Shown piece by piece: positions 1 through 11,500 of a stretch of 64,000 nucleotides of DNA. Below the pieces are notes generated by a model. That model was not told the origin of the DNA. It did no database searches and saw nothing but the letters and a program-made list of their open reading frames with translations. The first letter of the stretch is position 1. Every line of letters begins with the position of its first letter. Both the position numbers and the translations under genes were made by a program. Origin of the DNA: Anthoceros angustus (lineage: Eukaryota > Streptophyta > Anthocerotopsida > Anthocerotales > Anthocerotaceae); contig MU008165.1 in the NCBI GenBank assembly GCA_010909165.1, positions 620,001 to 684,000 on the forward strand, written 5' to 3'.

Positions 1-2278
1 CCTTTTCACCAAGTCGGTGAAACACCCTGTGAGCATCTTCCAAGCTGCCGCACTTTGCATACATGTCTATTAAAGTGTTGGCTACAAACACATCACCTTC
101 AAGCCCTTGCTCTCTAAGTTGTGCATGAAGCTGCTTCCCCTTCTCCAGAGCCGGGATGCCCACACTTGCACATGCCTGCAGAAGGCAGACAAAGGTCACA
201 GCATCAGCTACAGCAAGACTACCTTCTTGCATAGCACTATAAAGACGAAGGGCTTCCAGACCCATGCCCTGCTGGGAATATCCTGCAATTAGAGCAATCC
301 ATGTTGCTACATCTTTTTGACCAAGTCCGTCAAACACCCTCTGAGCATCCTCGAGACACACACACTTCGCATACATCTTCACCAAACTGCTGGCTAGAAA
401 CACATCGCCTTCAAGCCCTTGTTCTCTAATTTGTGCATGAAGCTGCTTACCCTTATCCAAAGCTAGGGTGCCTACACTTGCACATGCCTGCAGGAGGCAC
501 GCAATTGTCACAGAATTGGGAGTTACTATGCCTTCTTCTTGCATACTGTTGTACAGAGACAGGGCTTCCTGCCCCATCCCCAGCTGGGCATACCCTGCAA
601 TCATGGAAGTCCATGTCACCACATTCTTCTGACCAAGTCCATCAAACACACTCCGGGCATCCTCTAGACTGCCACACTTTGCAAACATGTTCACCAAACT
701 GTTGGCTACAAATACATCAGCTTGATGCCCTCGTTCTCTAATTTGCACAAGTAGCTGCTTTCCGGTCTCCAAAGCAGGGGTGCCCACACTTGCACATGCC
801 TGCAGAAGGCACACAAACGTCACAGAATCGGGTATAGCCATGTCATCTTCTTGCATAGCTCTGTACAGAGCAAGGGCTGCCTGCCCCATACCCTGCTGGG
901 CATATCCTGCTATCATCGCACTCCACGTGACTACGTCTTTTTGAGCAAGTCCGTCGAACACTCTCTGAGCATCCCCCAGACTCCCACACTTTGCATACAT
1001 ATTCACCAAACTATTGGCTACAGACACATCAGCTTGATGTCCTCGTTCCCTAATTTGTTCATGGAGCTGCTTCCCCTTCCCCAAAGCTGGGGTGCCCACC
1101 CGTGCACATGCTTGCAGGAGGCAGACAAAAGTCACAGAGTTGGGGACAGCAATCCCTTCTTCTTGCATCACACTGTAGAGCCGAAGGGCTTCCAGCCCCA
1201 TCCCCTGCTGAGAGTATCCAGATATCATGGCAGTCCAGGTCACCACATCCTTTTCCCCAAGTCCGTCAAAAACTCTCTGAGCGTCTTCCAAGCTGCCGCA
1301 CTTCGCATACATGTCCACCAAGCAATTACATACGAACAAATCAGGCTCACCCCCACTGGCCAGCACGTCAGCATGCACCTGCTGCCCACCTCTCAGGTCC
1401 CTCCCCCTTGCACAGGCCTGAAGGGCTGCCACGAACACATGGCCATCTGGCTTCACACGGCACCTGCGCATCCGCTGATACAGCTGCACGGCCTGCTTGT
1501 CTTGTCCATGTCTAACATGCGCAGAGATTATGGAAGACCAGATGAAGGCATCTGGTTCATCAACCATGGTGAACACATCCATCGCGTCTTGCAACCTGCC
1601 ACACGAAGCATACATTCGCAGAATGTGGTTGCACAGGAACGTGTCCGACTGATACCCCTTGTCCACCGTCAAACCATGCACCCGACGACCCAGAACAAGA
1701 TCCTTCTTCAACACACATTTCTTCAGTACAGTATAAAACAGAGACTTGGGAACACAGAAGTCTGTTCGCACCAAAACTTCCAGAGCCTCAACAGCCTCCG
1801 TGAGCAGGCCCTCATGACATAGCTTGCTCACAGTTTCAGCCATCATACTCCTATCGTATCCTGCAGGCCTTCGATTGTCCCGACCGTCGGGCAAGCTCAA
1901 TTTGGATTTAGAGGCCTCACGACCCATCTCCATATCCAAAGCAGCAAGCTTCGAATCCACCCAGGCTGGCTTGTAGAAGTGGTGCAGCCAGAGCACCTCA
2001 TGGGACTCCCTGTGCCGGAAGTCAGGCAAACGCTTACTCTTCTTAGCTTGCCTGTTATCCCACCACTGTGTTGGGTCCCGAAAGTATTGTTCCCACAAGA
2101 GCTCCTGCTGACGACCCTGGGTGCCAGATCCGCCTCCATCCAACCATCCTGTTGGACGGGCTGCTTGTCTGGCTGAAGGCCTGCATCTTTCGGCTAGCTC
2201 GCTTGGCGAAGCTCGCTTCCTTGAGGTCAATTGAGCGAGTGCTCTTCCAAAAGTGCCTGCTGATTTCCAGACAGACAT
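1..2278 (-). CDS. PLS-type pentatricopeptide repeat protein with N-terminal PDF motif (3' end outside window)
   Basis: Read leftward from the ATG at 2278-2276, the frame is open for 759 codons and runs off the window edge; an in-frame TAA lies just upstream at 2290-2288. Residues 1-55 are basic and Ser/Arg-rich, compatible with an organelle transit peptide. Residues ~59-112 match the PDF motif of plant organellar single-stranded-DNA-binding (OSB) proteins: LWEQYF, WWDNR, PDFRH, VLWL and AWVDSKL in order. From ~150 onward come PLS-class PPR motifs (e.g. DMYAKCGSLEDAQRVFDGL, KDVVTW, GYSQQGMG) in near-identical modules of about 104 residues. PPR proteins bind organellar RNA, and PLS types usually act in RNA editing; any E/DYW tail lies beyond the edge. 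No intron is visible. The PPR call is very secure, the PDF call good, and the exact start likely but unproven. Confidence 0.95.
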   Translation of the reverse strand, partial: MSVWKSAGTFGRALAQLTSRKRASPSELAERCRPSARQAARPTGWLDGGGSGTQGRQQELLWEQYFRDPTQWWDNRQAKKSKRLPDFRHRESHEVLWLHHFYKPAWVDSKLAALDMEMGREASKSKLSLPDGRDNRRPAGYDRSMMAETVSKLCHEGLLTEAVEALEVLVRTDFCVPKSLFYTVLKKCVLKKDLVLGRRVHGLTVDKGYQSDTFLCNHILRMYASCGRLQDAMDVFTMVDEPDAFIWSSIISAHVRHGQDKQAVQLYQRMRRCRVKPDGHVFVAALQACARGRDLRGGQQVHADVLASGGEPDLFVCNCLVDMYAKCGSLEDAQRVFDGLGEKDVVTWTAMISGYSQQGMGLEALRLYSVMQEEGIAVPNSVTFVCLLQACARVGTPALGKGKQLHEQIRERGHQADVSVANSLVNMYAKCGSLGDAQRVFDGLAQKDVVTWSAMIAGYAQQGMGQAALALYRAMQEDDMAIPDSVTFVCLLQACASVGTPALETGKQLLVQIRERGHQADVFVANSLVNMFAKCGSLEDARSVFDGLGQKNVVTWTSMIAGYAQLGMGQEALSLYNSMQEEGIVTPNSVTIACLLQACASVGTLALDKGKQLHAQIREQGLEGDVFLASSLVKMYAKCVCLEDAQRVFDGLGQKDVATWIALIAGYSQQGMGLEALRLYSAMQEGSLAVADAVTFVCLLQACASVGIPALEKGKQLHAQLREQGLEGDVFVANTLIDMYAKCGSLEDAHRVFHRLGEK

Positions 2279-3789
2279 GGGCCCGCATTAAGCCTATGCA
2301 TGCGAGAAACATTGATCCGTCGCTGAGCAAAACCACGCGATTCGCTGACGCGGGGCAGCCGGCAGACTCAATTTGATTTCCCAGAACCAATTTGCGAATG
2401 TCCATCGCGTGAAAGCCTGGACGTTCGGTTTAAAACAATGTCCGTTGTATGGTGCCCTCCCGTGGAACCTATTTTTAATTATCGAGTTATTCTGCATTTA
2501 CGGTAATTATCCTCAAATATCTCTATTTCAAATTATTAATAAATCCAAAAATCCAGATTAATTTACAATGGACCTGACAATAACGAAGTCCAACGAGGTG
2601 AACTATGCGACCTGGTCAATTAACCCTGGTTAGGTAACCCCGATTAGTAAACCCTAGTAAGCTAACTACTATCCTCACTAACCTTGGTTAGTTGACACTG
2701 GTTAATTGACACTGGTTAGTTGACACTGGTTAATTGACACTGGTTAGTTACCCTAATTGGTTACTTAACTATAGTTACCCTTAACCCGGGTGACTTTAAC
2801 TAGGCCTAACTGATCGCCACGGTAGCACTTTTAATTGCGTGGTGAGTGCCATTGTAAACTGTTCTGCAATTGCCATTGTAATATCCGCGGGAATGTTCTT
2901 TGTAGAAACCCTTGCCATGTGGTGTTGTAAGACATGTGGTTATGTGTGTGGTAAGGCCCGTTGCTCTAGTTGTTGTTCGGCATTATAGTGCCCGTTGTTC
3001 TGTCCGTGGTAAACCCCGTGGGTTTGGATGTGTTGTAATGTACGTGGTTAATGGATGCCCTCATGGTGTCATGCTGGCGTGGCACTGAAGATGAGGTGGC
3101 ACACACACGTGGCAAGATGACGTGAGGTAGGTGAGTTCGGAGCTTTGTGTTGCAAAGGACTCCCACCTTGAGTTCAGCTTTAACTGATCCACCTTCCGAC
3201 CACTTCCAACCAGCTGTCATCCTTGGTCTTGATCATATCTATGGCCCAATTGGCAATATCTCTTCCGCCGGGCGAATGGAAATTCCATTCTTCCCTAGAC
3301 GCGGTATATCGTAGGCCCGCCAGATCGATATGTTCCATCCAATTGTAGGGAGCTGTCATCACATTCCTCTCCTCCTTGCTCAACACTTATCCCTTAGGAT
3401 GATAAAGGTTGCGAAAACATTCTATGACTAAGGCCACGCTACACTGCTTCTCATTTAGCCATCCCAACTGGAGGGTGGCCAGGGTGATGGGCTTCTTTCT
3501 TGAAAGTGTCAAGATCCTCAATCCTGAAGGGCTTATTTCTTAAAAGCTTCAAGATCCTCGGTCCTTATGGACACCGTCATACATCTAAACTTTGGCACAT
3601 TCTTGAGTGGAGCTCAAGTTTCTCCCCTACTTTGTGGAGCTCTGACTGCTGGCTTACTGACAACTACCTCGCAGTGGTGAGGTGTCAGCAGCACAACTCT
3701 ATGCAATAGACTAGCTACCTAAATTGTTGCAAAGAGCTACATGACAAAAGAAGAGAAGAGCCCACAAGATCAGCAGGCAAAGAGCTTGA
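2279..3789. other. Non-coding stretch upstream of the PPR gene
   Basis: This is AT-richer DNA containing the PPR 5' flank on the minus strand, short TTAACC/GGTTAG-like words around 2,610-2,780 and no convincing gene. A 68-codon minus-strand frame at 3,180-3,386 has no recognisable motif and no support. No clear TATA box could be assigned to the PPR gene. Confidence 0.5.
2686..2749. repeat. 14-bp minisatellite (ggttaRttgacact, about 4.5 copies)
   Basis: Four full units and a partial fifth alternate between ggttagttgacact and ggttaattgacact (R = a or g). The repeat lies in non-coding DNA. Confidence 0.9.
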
Positions 3790-4989
3790 AGAGGCAACTT
3801 GTCCTTAAGCAAAAGAGAGAGCCACAACTTTACATTACCACCTAAGCTGCAGTAGCTCATTATCAAGCCTTGCGCTCCAGGCACAACTTCTCACCACCAC
3901 AAGCACGTGGGCGATCCACTTCCATTGCTCTGTTACAAGACTCAAACCCACAGACAAAGAGCACACAACGGCACTAACAGACAACTCTCAACAACATGAT
4001 GAAGAGACGACCTTAAGACATACAAGAGAGGTCTTGCTTCGCTAGCTTGGCAAAGGTCGCTAAATCGCATTACCGCTAAACTCACAATGTGCGTGCAAGA
4101 GCAGAGTCATTTCTTCAAAGCCTCGTACATCGGACCCAAGTCAAACTAATAAAGAAAGAGTTTTACGCATGTTATGGGATCGGTTCCTCACAAGGCGTGA
4201 AGGCCTCTATGGCGGAGGCGGGGGTACAACAGGATACAAGGAATCAAAGGGAGGGTCATGAGGAATGCCCTGGATAGTGTTCAACCAACCCAATTCACCT
4301 CGCTGGCACTTGGTGCTCTAGCGTGATGGATAATGCCGTTTCATGGTGAAAGACTTCAACGTGAGGTGTATAACCCACGACACCTATACAAAGCCGAGAT
4401 ATGGTCATTGTACAAATGGCGTGTCAAAGCTCGTCCGCAGCCAGGACGACGCGTGGTTTTGAAGTTATGAAAATCTAACACCGAGTGAAGATTCCCAAAT
4501 CCAATGGTGTTCTCGACCTACTCAATATGTGCAGGTTAAAGACCACCATTCTAATACAACTAAGGTTGATCAAGGTAGATATCATCGTACTAGTACAACC
4601 CATCCGGTGGTGGGGAGGAGTTTTTCGTGTTCATCCCATAGTTCGCCGAATGAGTAGTCAGGAGTGATGGTCCGAAAACTCAGTTGTGGTGGGCGCTGGC
4701 CCGCGCCCACCCCTGGACGATCGACCGCTTTGACCGGTTGCTCGAGTACCATGATTGAAACTCGCATGTCCTCGCTCATGGATGGCCCCTGGTTGTAGGT
4801 TTGATTGGTCAACTTTAGGTTCCAGTTCGGGGCCCACCGCCGGCGCCCATCGGGCCCCATCCACCTTCAAACTCGCCAACCATAATACATGACCTAGAAG
4901 GTGGACGTTTTGTAGATTTTAGATTGCGGAAGATGGTAAAGGTATGTGTGAAGAGGTGCTAGTCCACGACATCGGTTTGTTGTATGGCC
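3790..4989. repeat. Duplicated segment X, copy 1
   Basis: This segment starts at gaggcaacttgtccttaag and recurs at 5,947-7,184, about 2.16 kb away, with scattered short indels. Each copy directly precedes a sequence starting with (tgt)ggaacgc, the head of the element B LTR. I do not recognise a protein in any frame; the longest frames (about 60-100 codons) are not conserved in phase between the copies. It may be the 3' end of an internal region of a related transposon, or ordinary flanking DNA duplicated together with the LTR head. Confidence 0.7.
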
Positions 4990-5480
4990 GTGGAACGCAA
5001 AGTTTGGGGCAACCAAATTCAAAAGAGCTCAAGACAAACAAGTTTGATTTTTTTTGGCTAGGAACGATTGAAGAGGAGCATGCCAAGAAATTTTCCGAGA
5101 ATCTTGAAGCCGGAGTTGTAGGATATTGTTAGGAAGAAAGAGGATATCCCAGAAGAAGAACGGGTCGAAACGACATTTGCGCGGTGAGGGCGTCCAAAGG
5201 TTGGTAGGTCGGTCCACCGAGAGCATCAAGGAGTCAAGTGGAGGAGGAAGAGGAGCATGCCAAGAAATTTTCCGAGAATCTTGAAGCCGGAGTTGTAGGA
5301 TATTGTTAGGAAGAAAAGGAAATTTAGAATAGAGGGGGATATCCACTATATATGCTCACCAATAGGGAATAAATATATAGTAATTAAAGCGTTAATTAGG
5401 ATAGCAGAATAGGAAAATAGGTAGTTTAGATAGAATTAGGATTTTGGAATGATGAACCAATCTAGGGTTGGGCCGCCAAT
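4990..5480 (+). mobile_element. Partial LTR head of the element B family
   Basis: It begins gtggaacgcaaagtttgggg and runs colinear with 7,185-7,690 and 27,088-27,565, including the ctatatatgctcacc TATA-like stretch and the aatgatgaaccaatctaggg end. It carries one internal duplication of the gccaagaaattttccgagaatc segment. After about 5,520 it passes into a purine-rich tract, so the rest of the LTR is missing. Confidence 0.75.
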
Positions 5481-5577
5481 GGGCCTACACCAATTTGGAA
5501 TTGATTGAGGAGTGTTACATCAACCTCCATCAATCGGGCCCCATCCACCTTCAAACTCGCCAACCATAATACATGAC

Positions 5578-5950
5578 CTAGAAGGAGGAGGAGGAAGGAG
5601 AAGCAAGAGGAGAAAAGGAAGGATCATCGCCATCGCCATCGCCACGAGCAAGGAGGAGGAGGAGGAGGAAGAGGAGGAAGGAGAAGCAAGAGGAGGAAGA
5701 GGAGGAAGGAGGAGGAAGAGGAGGAAGGAGGAGGAGGAGGAAGGAGAAGCTCCTCAAGCCAAATTGGAAAAGGCAAGGGAAGGAGAGGAGGAAGGAGGAG
5801 GAAGGAGGAGGAGGAGGAAGGAGGAGGAGGAGGAGGAGGAGGAAGGAGAAGCAAGAGGAGGAGGAGGAGGAGAAAAGGAAGGAGGAGGAGGAGGAAGGAG
5901 AAGGAGGAGGAGGAGGAGGAAGGAGAAGGAGGAGGAGGAGGAGGAAGAGG
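5578..5950 (+). repeat. 370-bp GGA/GAG polypurine tract
   Basis: It is almost purely purine on the plus strand, mostly GGA and GAA triplets, with a few islands copied from the LTR body such as gctcctcaagcc. It forms the joint between X copy 1 plus LTR head and X copy 2. Long open frames here (poly-Glu/Arg on plus, poly-Ser/Pro/Leu on minus) are composition artefacts. Such tracts can form triplex or G-rich structures and invite slippage or misassembly. Confidence 0.9.
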
Positions 5951-7184
5951 CAACTTGTCCTTAAGCAAAAGAGAGAGCCACAACTTTACATTACCACCTA
6001 AGCTGCAGTAGCTCATTATCAAGCCTTGCGCTCCAGGCACAACTTCTCACCACCACAAGCACGTGGGCGATCCACTTCCATTGCTCTGTTACAAGACTCA
6101 AACCCACAGACAAAGAGCACACAACGGCACTAACAGACAACTCTCAACAACATGATGAAGAGACGACCTTAAGACATACAAGAGAGGTCTTGCTTCGCTA
6201 GCTTGGCAGTGCTGCTAAACTCCACCACATTTCTGCTAAACTCACAATGTGCAGGCAAGAGCAGGAGTCATTTCTTCAAAGCCTCGTACATCGGGACCCA
6301 AGTCAAACTAACAAAGAAAGAGTTTTTACGCATGTTATGGGATCGGTTCCTCACAAGGCGTGAAGGCTCAAGACAAACAAGTTTGATTTTTTTGGCTAGG
6401 AACGATTGAAGAGGAGGACATGAGGAATCGAAAGGGAGGGTCATGAGGAATGCCCCGTGGATAGTGTTCAACCAACCCAATTCATCACCTCATGCACTTG
6501 GTGCTCTAGCGTGATGGATAATGCTCGTTCATGGCTGAAAGACTTCAACGTGAGGTGTATAACCCCGACACCTATACAAAGTCGAGATATGGTCATTGTA
6601 CAAATGGCGTGTCAAAGCTCGTCCGCCAGGACGACGCGTGGTTTTGAAGTTATGAAAATCTAATCACCGAAAGTGAAGATTCCCAAATCCAATGGTGTTC
6701 TCGACCTACTCAATATGTGCGGTGGTTAAAGACCACCATTCTAATACAACTAAGGTTGATCAAGGTAGATATCATCACAGCACAACCCATCCGCCGGTGG
6801 GGAGGAGTTTTCAGTTCATCCCATAGTTCACGAATGAGTAGTCAGTATGCGATGGTCCGAAAACTCGAGTAATGACAGGTGGCGCCTCACGCCCACCCCT
6901 GGACGATCGACCGCTTTGGATCGGTTGCCTGAGTACCATGATTGAAACTCGCATGTCCCTGTTCATGGATGGCCCCTGGGTTGTAGGTTTGATTGGTCAA
7001 CTTTGTAGGTTCCAGGGCCCAGGGGGCCCCGGCCTGCCGGCGCCCACTGGGCCCCATCCACCTTCAAACTCGCCAACCATAATACATGACCTAGAAGGTG
7101 GACGTTTTGTAGATTTTAGATTGCGGAAGATGGTAAAGGTATGTGTGAAGAGGTGCTAGTCCACGACATCGGTTTGTTGTATGC
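5947..7184. repeat. Duplicated segment X, copy 2
   Basis: This is the direct repeat of 3,790-4,989, abutting the 5' LTR of element B. Differences from copy 1 are mostly short insertions and deletions. No coding function was recognised. Confidence 0.7.
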
Positions 7185-7570
7185 TGTGGAACGCAAAAGT
7201 TTGGGCAACCAGTCCAAAAGAGCCCGAAGACAAACAAGTTTGATTTTTTTTGGCTAGGAACGATTGAAGAGGAGCATGTCAAGAAATTTTCCGAGAATCT
7301 TGAAGCCGGAGTTGTAGGATATTGTTAGGAAGGCGAAAAGGATATCCCAGAAGAAGAGGAGGAAGAGGAGCATGCCAAGAATGGCGGAAGACCGGAGGAA
7401 GAGGAGCATGCCAAGAATGGCGGAAGACCGGAGGAAGGAGAAGCTCCTCAAGCCAAATTCGTGGATGAGGAAGGAAGAGGAGCATGCCAAGAATGGCGGA
7501 AGACCGGAGGAAGGAGAAGGACCCGACAAATCTCGCTAAAAAGGAAATTTAGAATAGAGGGGGATATCCA

Positions 7571-7580
7571 CTATATATGC
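7571..7580 (+). promoter_or_regulatory. Putative LTR TATA box (ctatatatgc)
   Basis: A TATA-like word about 390 bp into the LTR, repeated at 5,346 and 27,445 in the other LTR copies and followed by aataaatatatag. It is a plausible core promoter by position; the downstream aataaa could instead be a polyadenylation signal. Confidence 0.4.
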
Positions 7581-8539
7581 TCACCAATAGGGAATAAATA
7601 TATAGTAATTGGAAAAGGCAAGGAAGGAGGAGGAGGAGAAAGGAAAATAGGTAGTTTAGATAGAATTAGGATTTTGGAATGATGAACCAATCTAGGGTTG
7701 GGCCGCCAATGGGCCTACATCCACCACCGAGAAGCTCCTCAAGCCAAATTCGTGGATGAGGAAGGCCGAATGGTGGTCTATGAGAGAAGGAGAAGCTCCT
7801 CAAGCCAAATTGGAAAAGGCAAGGAAGGAGAAGCAAGAGGAGAAAGGAAGGATCATCGCCATCGCCATCGCCACGAGCAAGGAGGAAGAGGAGCATGCCA
7901 AGAATGGCGGAAGACCGGAGGAAGAGGAGGAAGAGGAGGAGGAGGAAGGAGAAGCAAGAGGAGGAAGAGGAGGAAGGAGAAGCTCCTCAAGCCAAATTCG
8001 TGGATGAGGAAGGAGAGGAGCATGCCAAGAATGGCGGAAGACCGAGAGCATCAAGGAGAGGAGCATGCCAAGAATGGCGGAAGACCGGAGGAAGAGGAGC
8101 ATGCCAAGAATGGCGGAAGACCGAGAGGAAGGAGAAGCTCCTCAAGCCAAATTGGAAAAGGTCAGGAGAAGCTCCTCAAGCCAAATTGGAAAAGGCAGCC
8201 AAATTCGTGGATGAGGAAGGCCGAATGGTGGTCTATGAGAGAAGGAGAGGAAGGAGAAGCTCCTCAAGCCAAATTGGAAAAGGCAAGGAAGGAGAGTAAT
8301 TCCTTCCTCAAGCCAAATTGGAAAAGGCAAGGAAGGCACCATGCCTCGATGGAAAAGGCAAGGAAGGAGCCGCAAAGGCTCCTCGCGAGGAGAAAGGAAG
8401 GAGAAGCAAGAGGAGGAAGGAGCCGCTGTGAGGAGGTGAACTTGTGATGCCCCAATTCACTTGCTTTGCGGGCAGCTCAACCCCGAGATTTGGTTGATTT
8501 TTTTGGCTAGGAACGATTGAAGAGGAGGAGGAGAACATC

Positions 8540-11500
8540 CACTGATGGGTGTATGGCCGCCAATGGGCCTACACCAATTTGGAATTGATTGAGGAGTGTT
8601 ACATCAACCTCCATCAATCGGAGCGCCGCCGCACGAGGAATGCTAGAACGGATCCCCGCTGGACCGTAAGAAGCATTCGACAGTGTATGGAAGACCGGAG
8701 GAAGAGAGCTCGAATTGCTCTCGAAAGGTCCAATGGAGGAAGAGGACATCCCTCGACATCCCGCAGGAGTTCCTTGACATGATGGATGGAGGAGGAAGAG
8801 GAGCATGCCAAGAATGGCGGAAGACCGAGAGCATCAAGGAGTCAAGTGGAGGCTCTTCGCAAAGATTGTGCTTGGTAAATTACCAACGCACTTTATTTCA
8901 AAGACCAACTTCCTCCAATTTTGTGGAAGATTTCCATGGGAGCCAAGCCGATTGGGGACTATCATGTATGAGGCCTACATCCACCACCGAGAAGCTCCTC
9001 AAGCCAAATTCGTGGATGAGGAAGGCCGGCTATCTAGCACCTATTTGGTGCATTTATGGGAAACCGAGGACTCTCACAAGCAAGGAGCTTGAAGATGCAT
9101 GGCATCCCTTTGAGGTCATCCACCTCCACCGAGGTTGGAAAAGGCCTTTACCTTTGCATTGCGAAGACGGTGGGAGGTCGACTCCACAAGCATGCTAGAA
9201 GCAAGAGGAGAAGATGCGAGGCAACAAGGTTGCCGAGTGGGAATCTTTCCCCACAGTGAGCAAGCAAGGAGAGGAGCAAGCAAGGAGAGGAAGGCCGAAT
9301 GGTGGTCTATGAGAGAAGGACCACAGGAGGGGTGATGCCCGAGAGTGGGGAGTCCCCACCATCTCCTTTGTGCCTACAAGAGAGGCACCGGCTGCATCAC
9401 CTAGGGAGGCCCACCCAAGGAGAGGAGGAAGGAGAAGCTCCTCAAGCCAAATTGGAAAAGGTCAGGAGAAGCAAGAGGAGGAGCGCCACAAGAAGGAGAA
9501 GCTCCTCAAGCCAAATTGGAAGCCATGGAGTCCGATGAAAAGGCAGCCAAATTCGTGGATGAGGAAGGGAAGGAGAAGCAAGAGGAGGAAGGCCGAGGCC
9601 ACCATCTCCGCTACTGGGTGGGAGAGCGGATGGAGCGAGAAGGAAGCCATGGAGTCCGATGAAAAGGCAGCCAAATTGGAAAAGGTGAGAGCTGGAAATT
9701 TCCAAAGAAGAAGAGGGGTGGAATTAGGACCCTAGGAGAATTGCCGGAGCTTGTGAAGCACTCACCGTGGATTTGAAGGGGCTAGGGACCTAGCAGCCTC
9801 CTTGTGGGCATGCCAAGAGGAAGTGAAATCTCAAGACATGGCCGGAAGAAAGGCAGGACTAAGTGGCAATTGGAAGCCATGGAGTCCGATGAAAAGGCAG
9901 CCAAATTGGAAAAGGTCAGGAGAAGCTCCTCAAGCCAAATTGGAAAAGGTCAGGAGAAGCAAGAGGAGGAGGGAAGTTGTCACAAGTCAAGAAAGAGCCA
10001 TTCGGCAACAACCCAAAAGGATTCTTGGAGGCAAAAGGCGGAAGAGCATTTTGCCCAATTAGAGCAAGAGAGGAAGGCCGAGGAAGGCCGAATGGTGGTC
10101 TATGAGAGAAGGACCACAGGAGGGGTGATGCCCGAGAGTGGGGAGTCCCCACCATCTCCTTTGTGCCTACAAGAGAGGAAGGCCGAGGCCACCCAAGGAG
10201 AGGAGCAAGCAAGGAGCTTGTGAAGCACTCACCGTGGATTTGAAGGGGCTAGGGACCTAGCAGCCTCCTTGTGGGCATGCCAAGAGGAGGAAGAGGAGCA
10301 TGCCAAGAGGAGGAAGAGGAGCATGCCAAGAGGAGGAGGAGGAGGAGGAGGAAGGAGAAGCAAGAGGAGGAGGAAGGCCGAGGCCACCATCTCCGCTACT
10401 GGGTGGGAGAGCGGATGGAGGAGGAAGAGAGCTCGAATTGCTCTCTCGAAAGGTCCAATGGAGGAAGAGGAGGAAGAGAGCTGGAAATTTCCAAAGAAGA
10501 AGAGAGGGGTGGAATTAGGACCCTAGGAGAATTGCTGAGCTTGTGAAGCACTCACCGTGGATTTGAAGGGGCTAGGGACCTAGCAGCCTCCTTGTGGGCA
10601 TGCCAAGAGGAAGTGAAATCTCAAGACATGGCCTAAGAAAGGCAGCCAAATTGGAAAAGGCAGCCAAATTGGAAGCCATGGAGTCCGATGAAAAGGCAGC
10701 CAAATTGGAAAAGGTCAGGAGAAGCTCCTCAAGCCAAATTGGAAAAGGTCAGGAGAAGCAAGAGGAGGAGGAGGGAAGTTGTCACAAGTCAAGAAAGAGC
10801 CATTCGGCAACAACCCAAAAGGATTCTTGGAGGCAAAAGGCGGAAGAGCATTTTGCCCAATTAGAGCAAGAGAGGAAAAGCAAGGCCGAGGCACTAGGAA
10901 AGGAGAAGCAAGCAAGGAGAAGCTCCTCAAGCCAAATTGGAAAAGGTCAGGAGAAGCAGTGATGGCTACTCAAGCTATCAAAATCCGGATATGGGAGAGG
11001 AGTTGAGAAGGACCCGACAATTTGGAAGAGGAGGAGGAGGAGGAGCGCCACAAGAAGGTGGGAGAGCGGATGGAGCGAGAAGGAATGCTAGAAGCAAGAG
11101 GAGAAGGTCGAGGGAAGTTGTCACAAGTCAAGAAAGAGCCATTCGGCAACAACCCAAAAGGATTCTTGGAGGCAAAAGGCGGAAGAGCATTTTGCCCAAT
11201 TAGAGCAAGAGGAGGAGGAAGGCCGAGGCACTAGGAAAGGAGAAGCAACTCAAGAAGTGGCCGACATGAGCAGTGATGGCTACTCAAGCTATCAAAATCC
11301 GGATATGGGAGAGGAGTTGAGAAGGACCCGACAATTTGGAAGAGGAGCGCGAGCGAGAAGCACAAGACCGGAGGAAGGCCGAGGCACTAGGAAGGAATGC
11401 TTGGCAAGCGAGAAGGAGGGCTTGCCCAAGAATTAGGACTGGAACAAAGGAGGTCTCAGGAGGAGGAGCGCCACAAGAAGGTGGTGCATGACGCCGGTAG

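Noticed and set aside
851-1822. 323-codon plus-strand open frame
   Set aside because: It is the antisense shadow of the PPR gene; the minus frame shows clear PPR motifs and is open for 759 codons.
2610-2780. Possible interstitial telomere repeat
   Set aside because: Words resemble TTAACC/GGTTAG but no TTTAGGG/TTAGGG tandem array is present; a 14-bp minisatellite explains it.
3180-3386. 68-codon minus-strand frame (start MLSKEERN)
   Set aside because: Short, isolated, no motif recognised and no second copy to show conservation.
5512-5964. Glu/Arg-rich plus frame and matching poly-Ser/Pro/Leu minus frame
   Set aside because: They are produced by the GGA repeat itself; no non-repetitive coding content.
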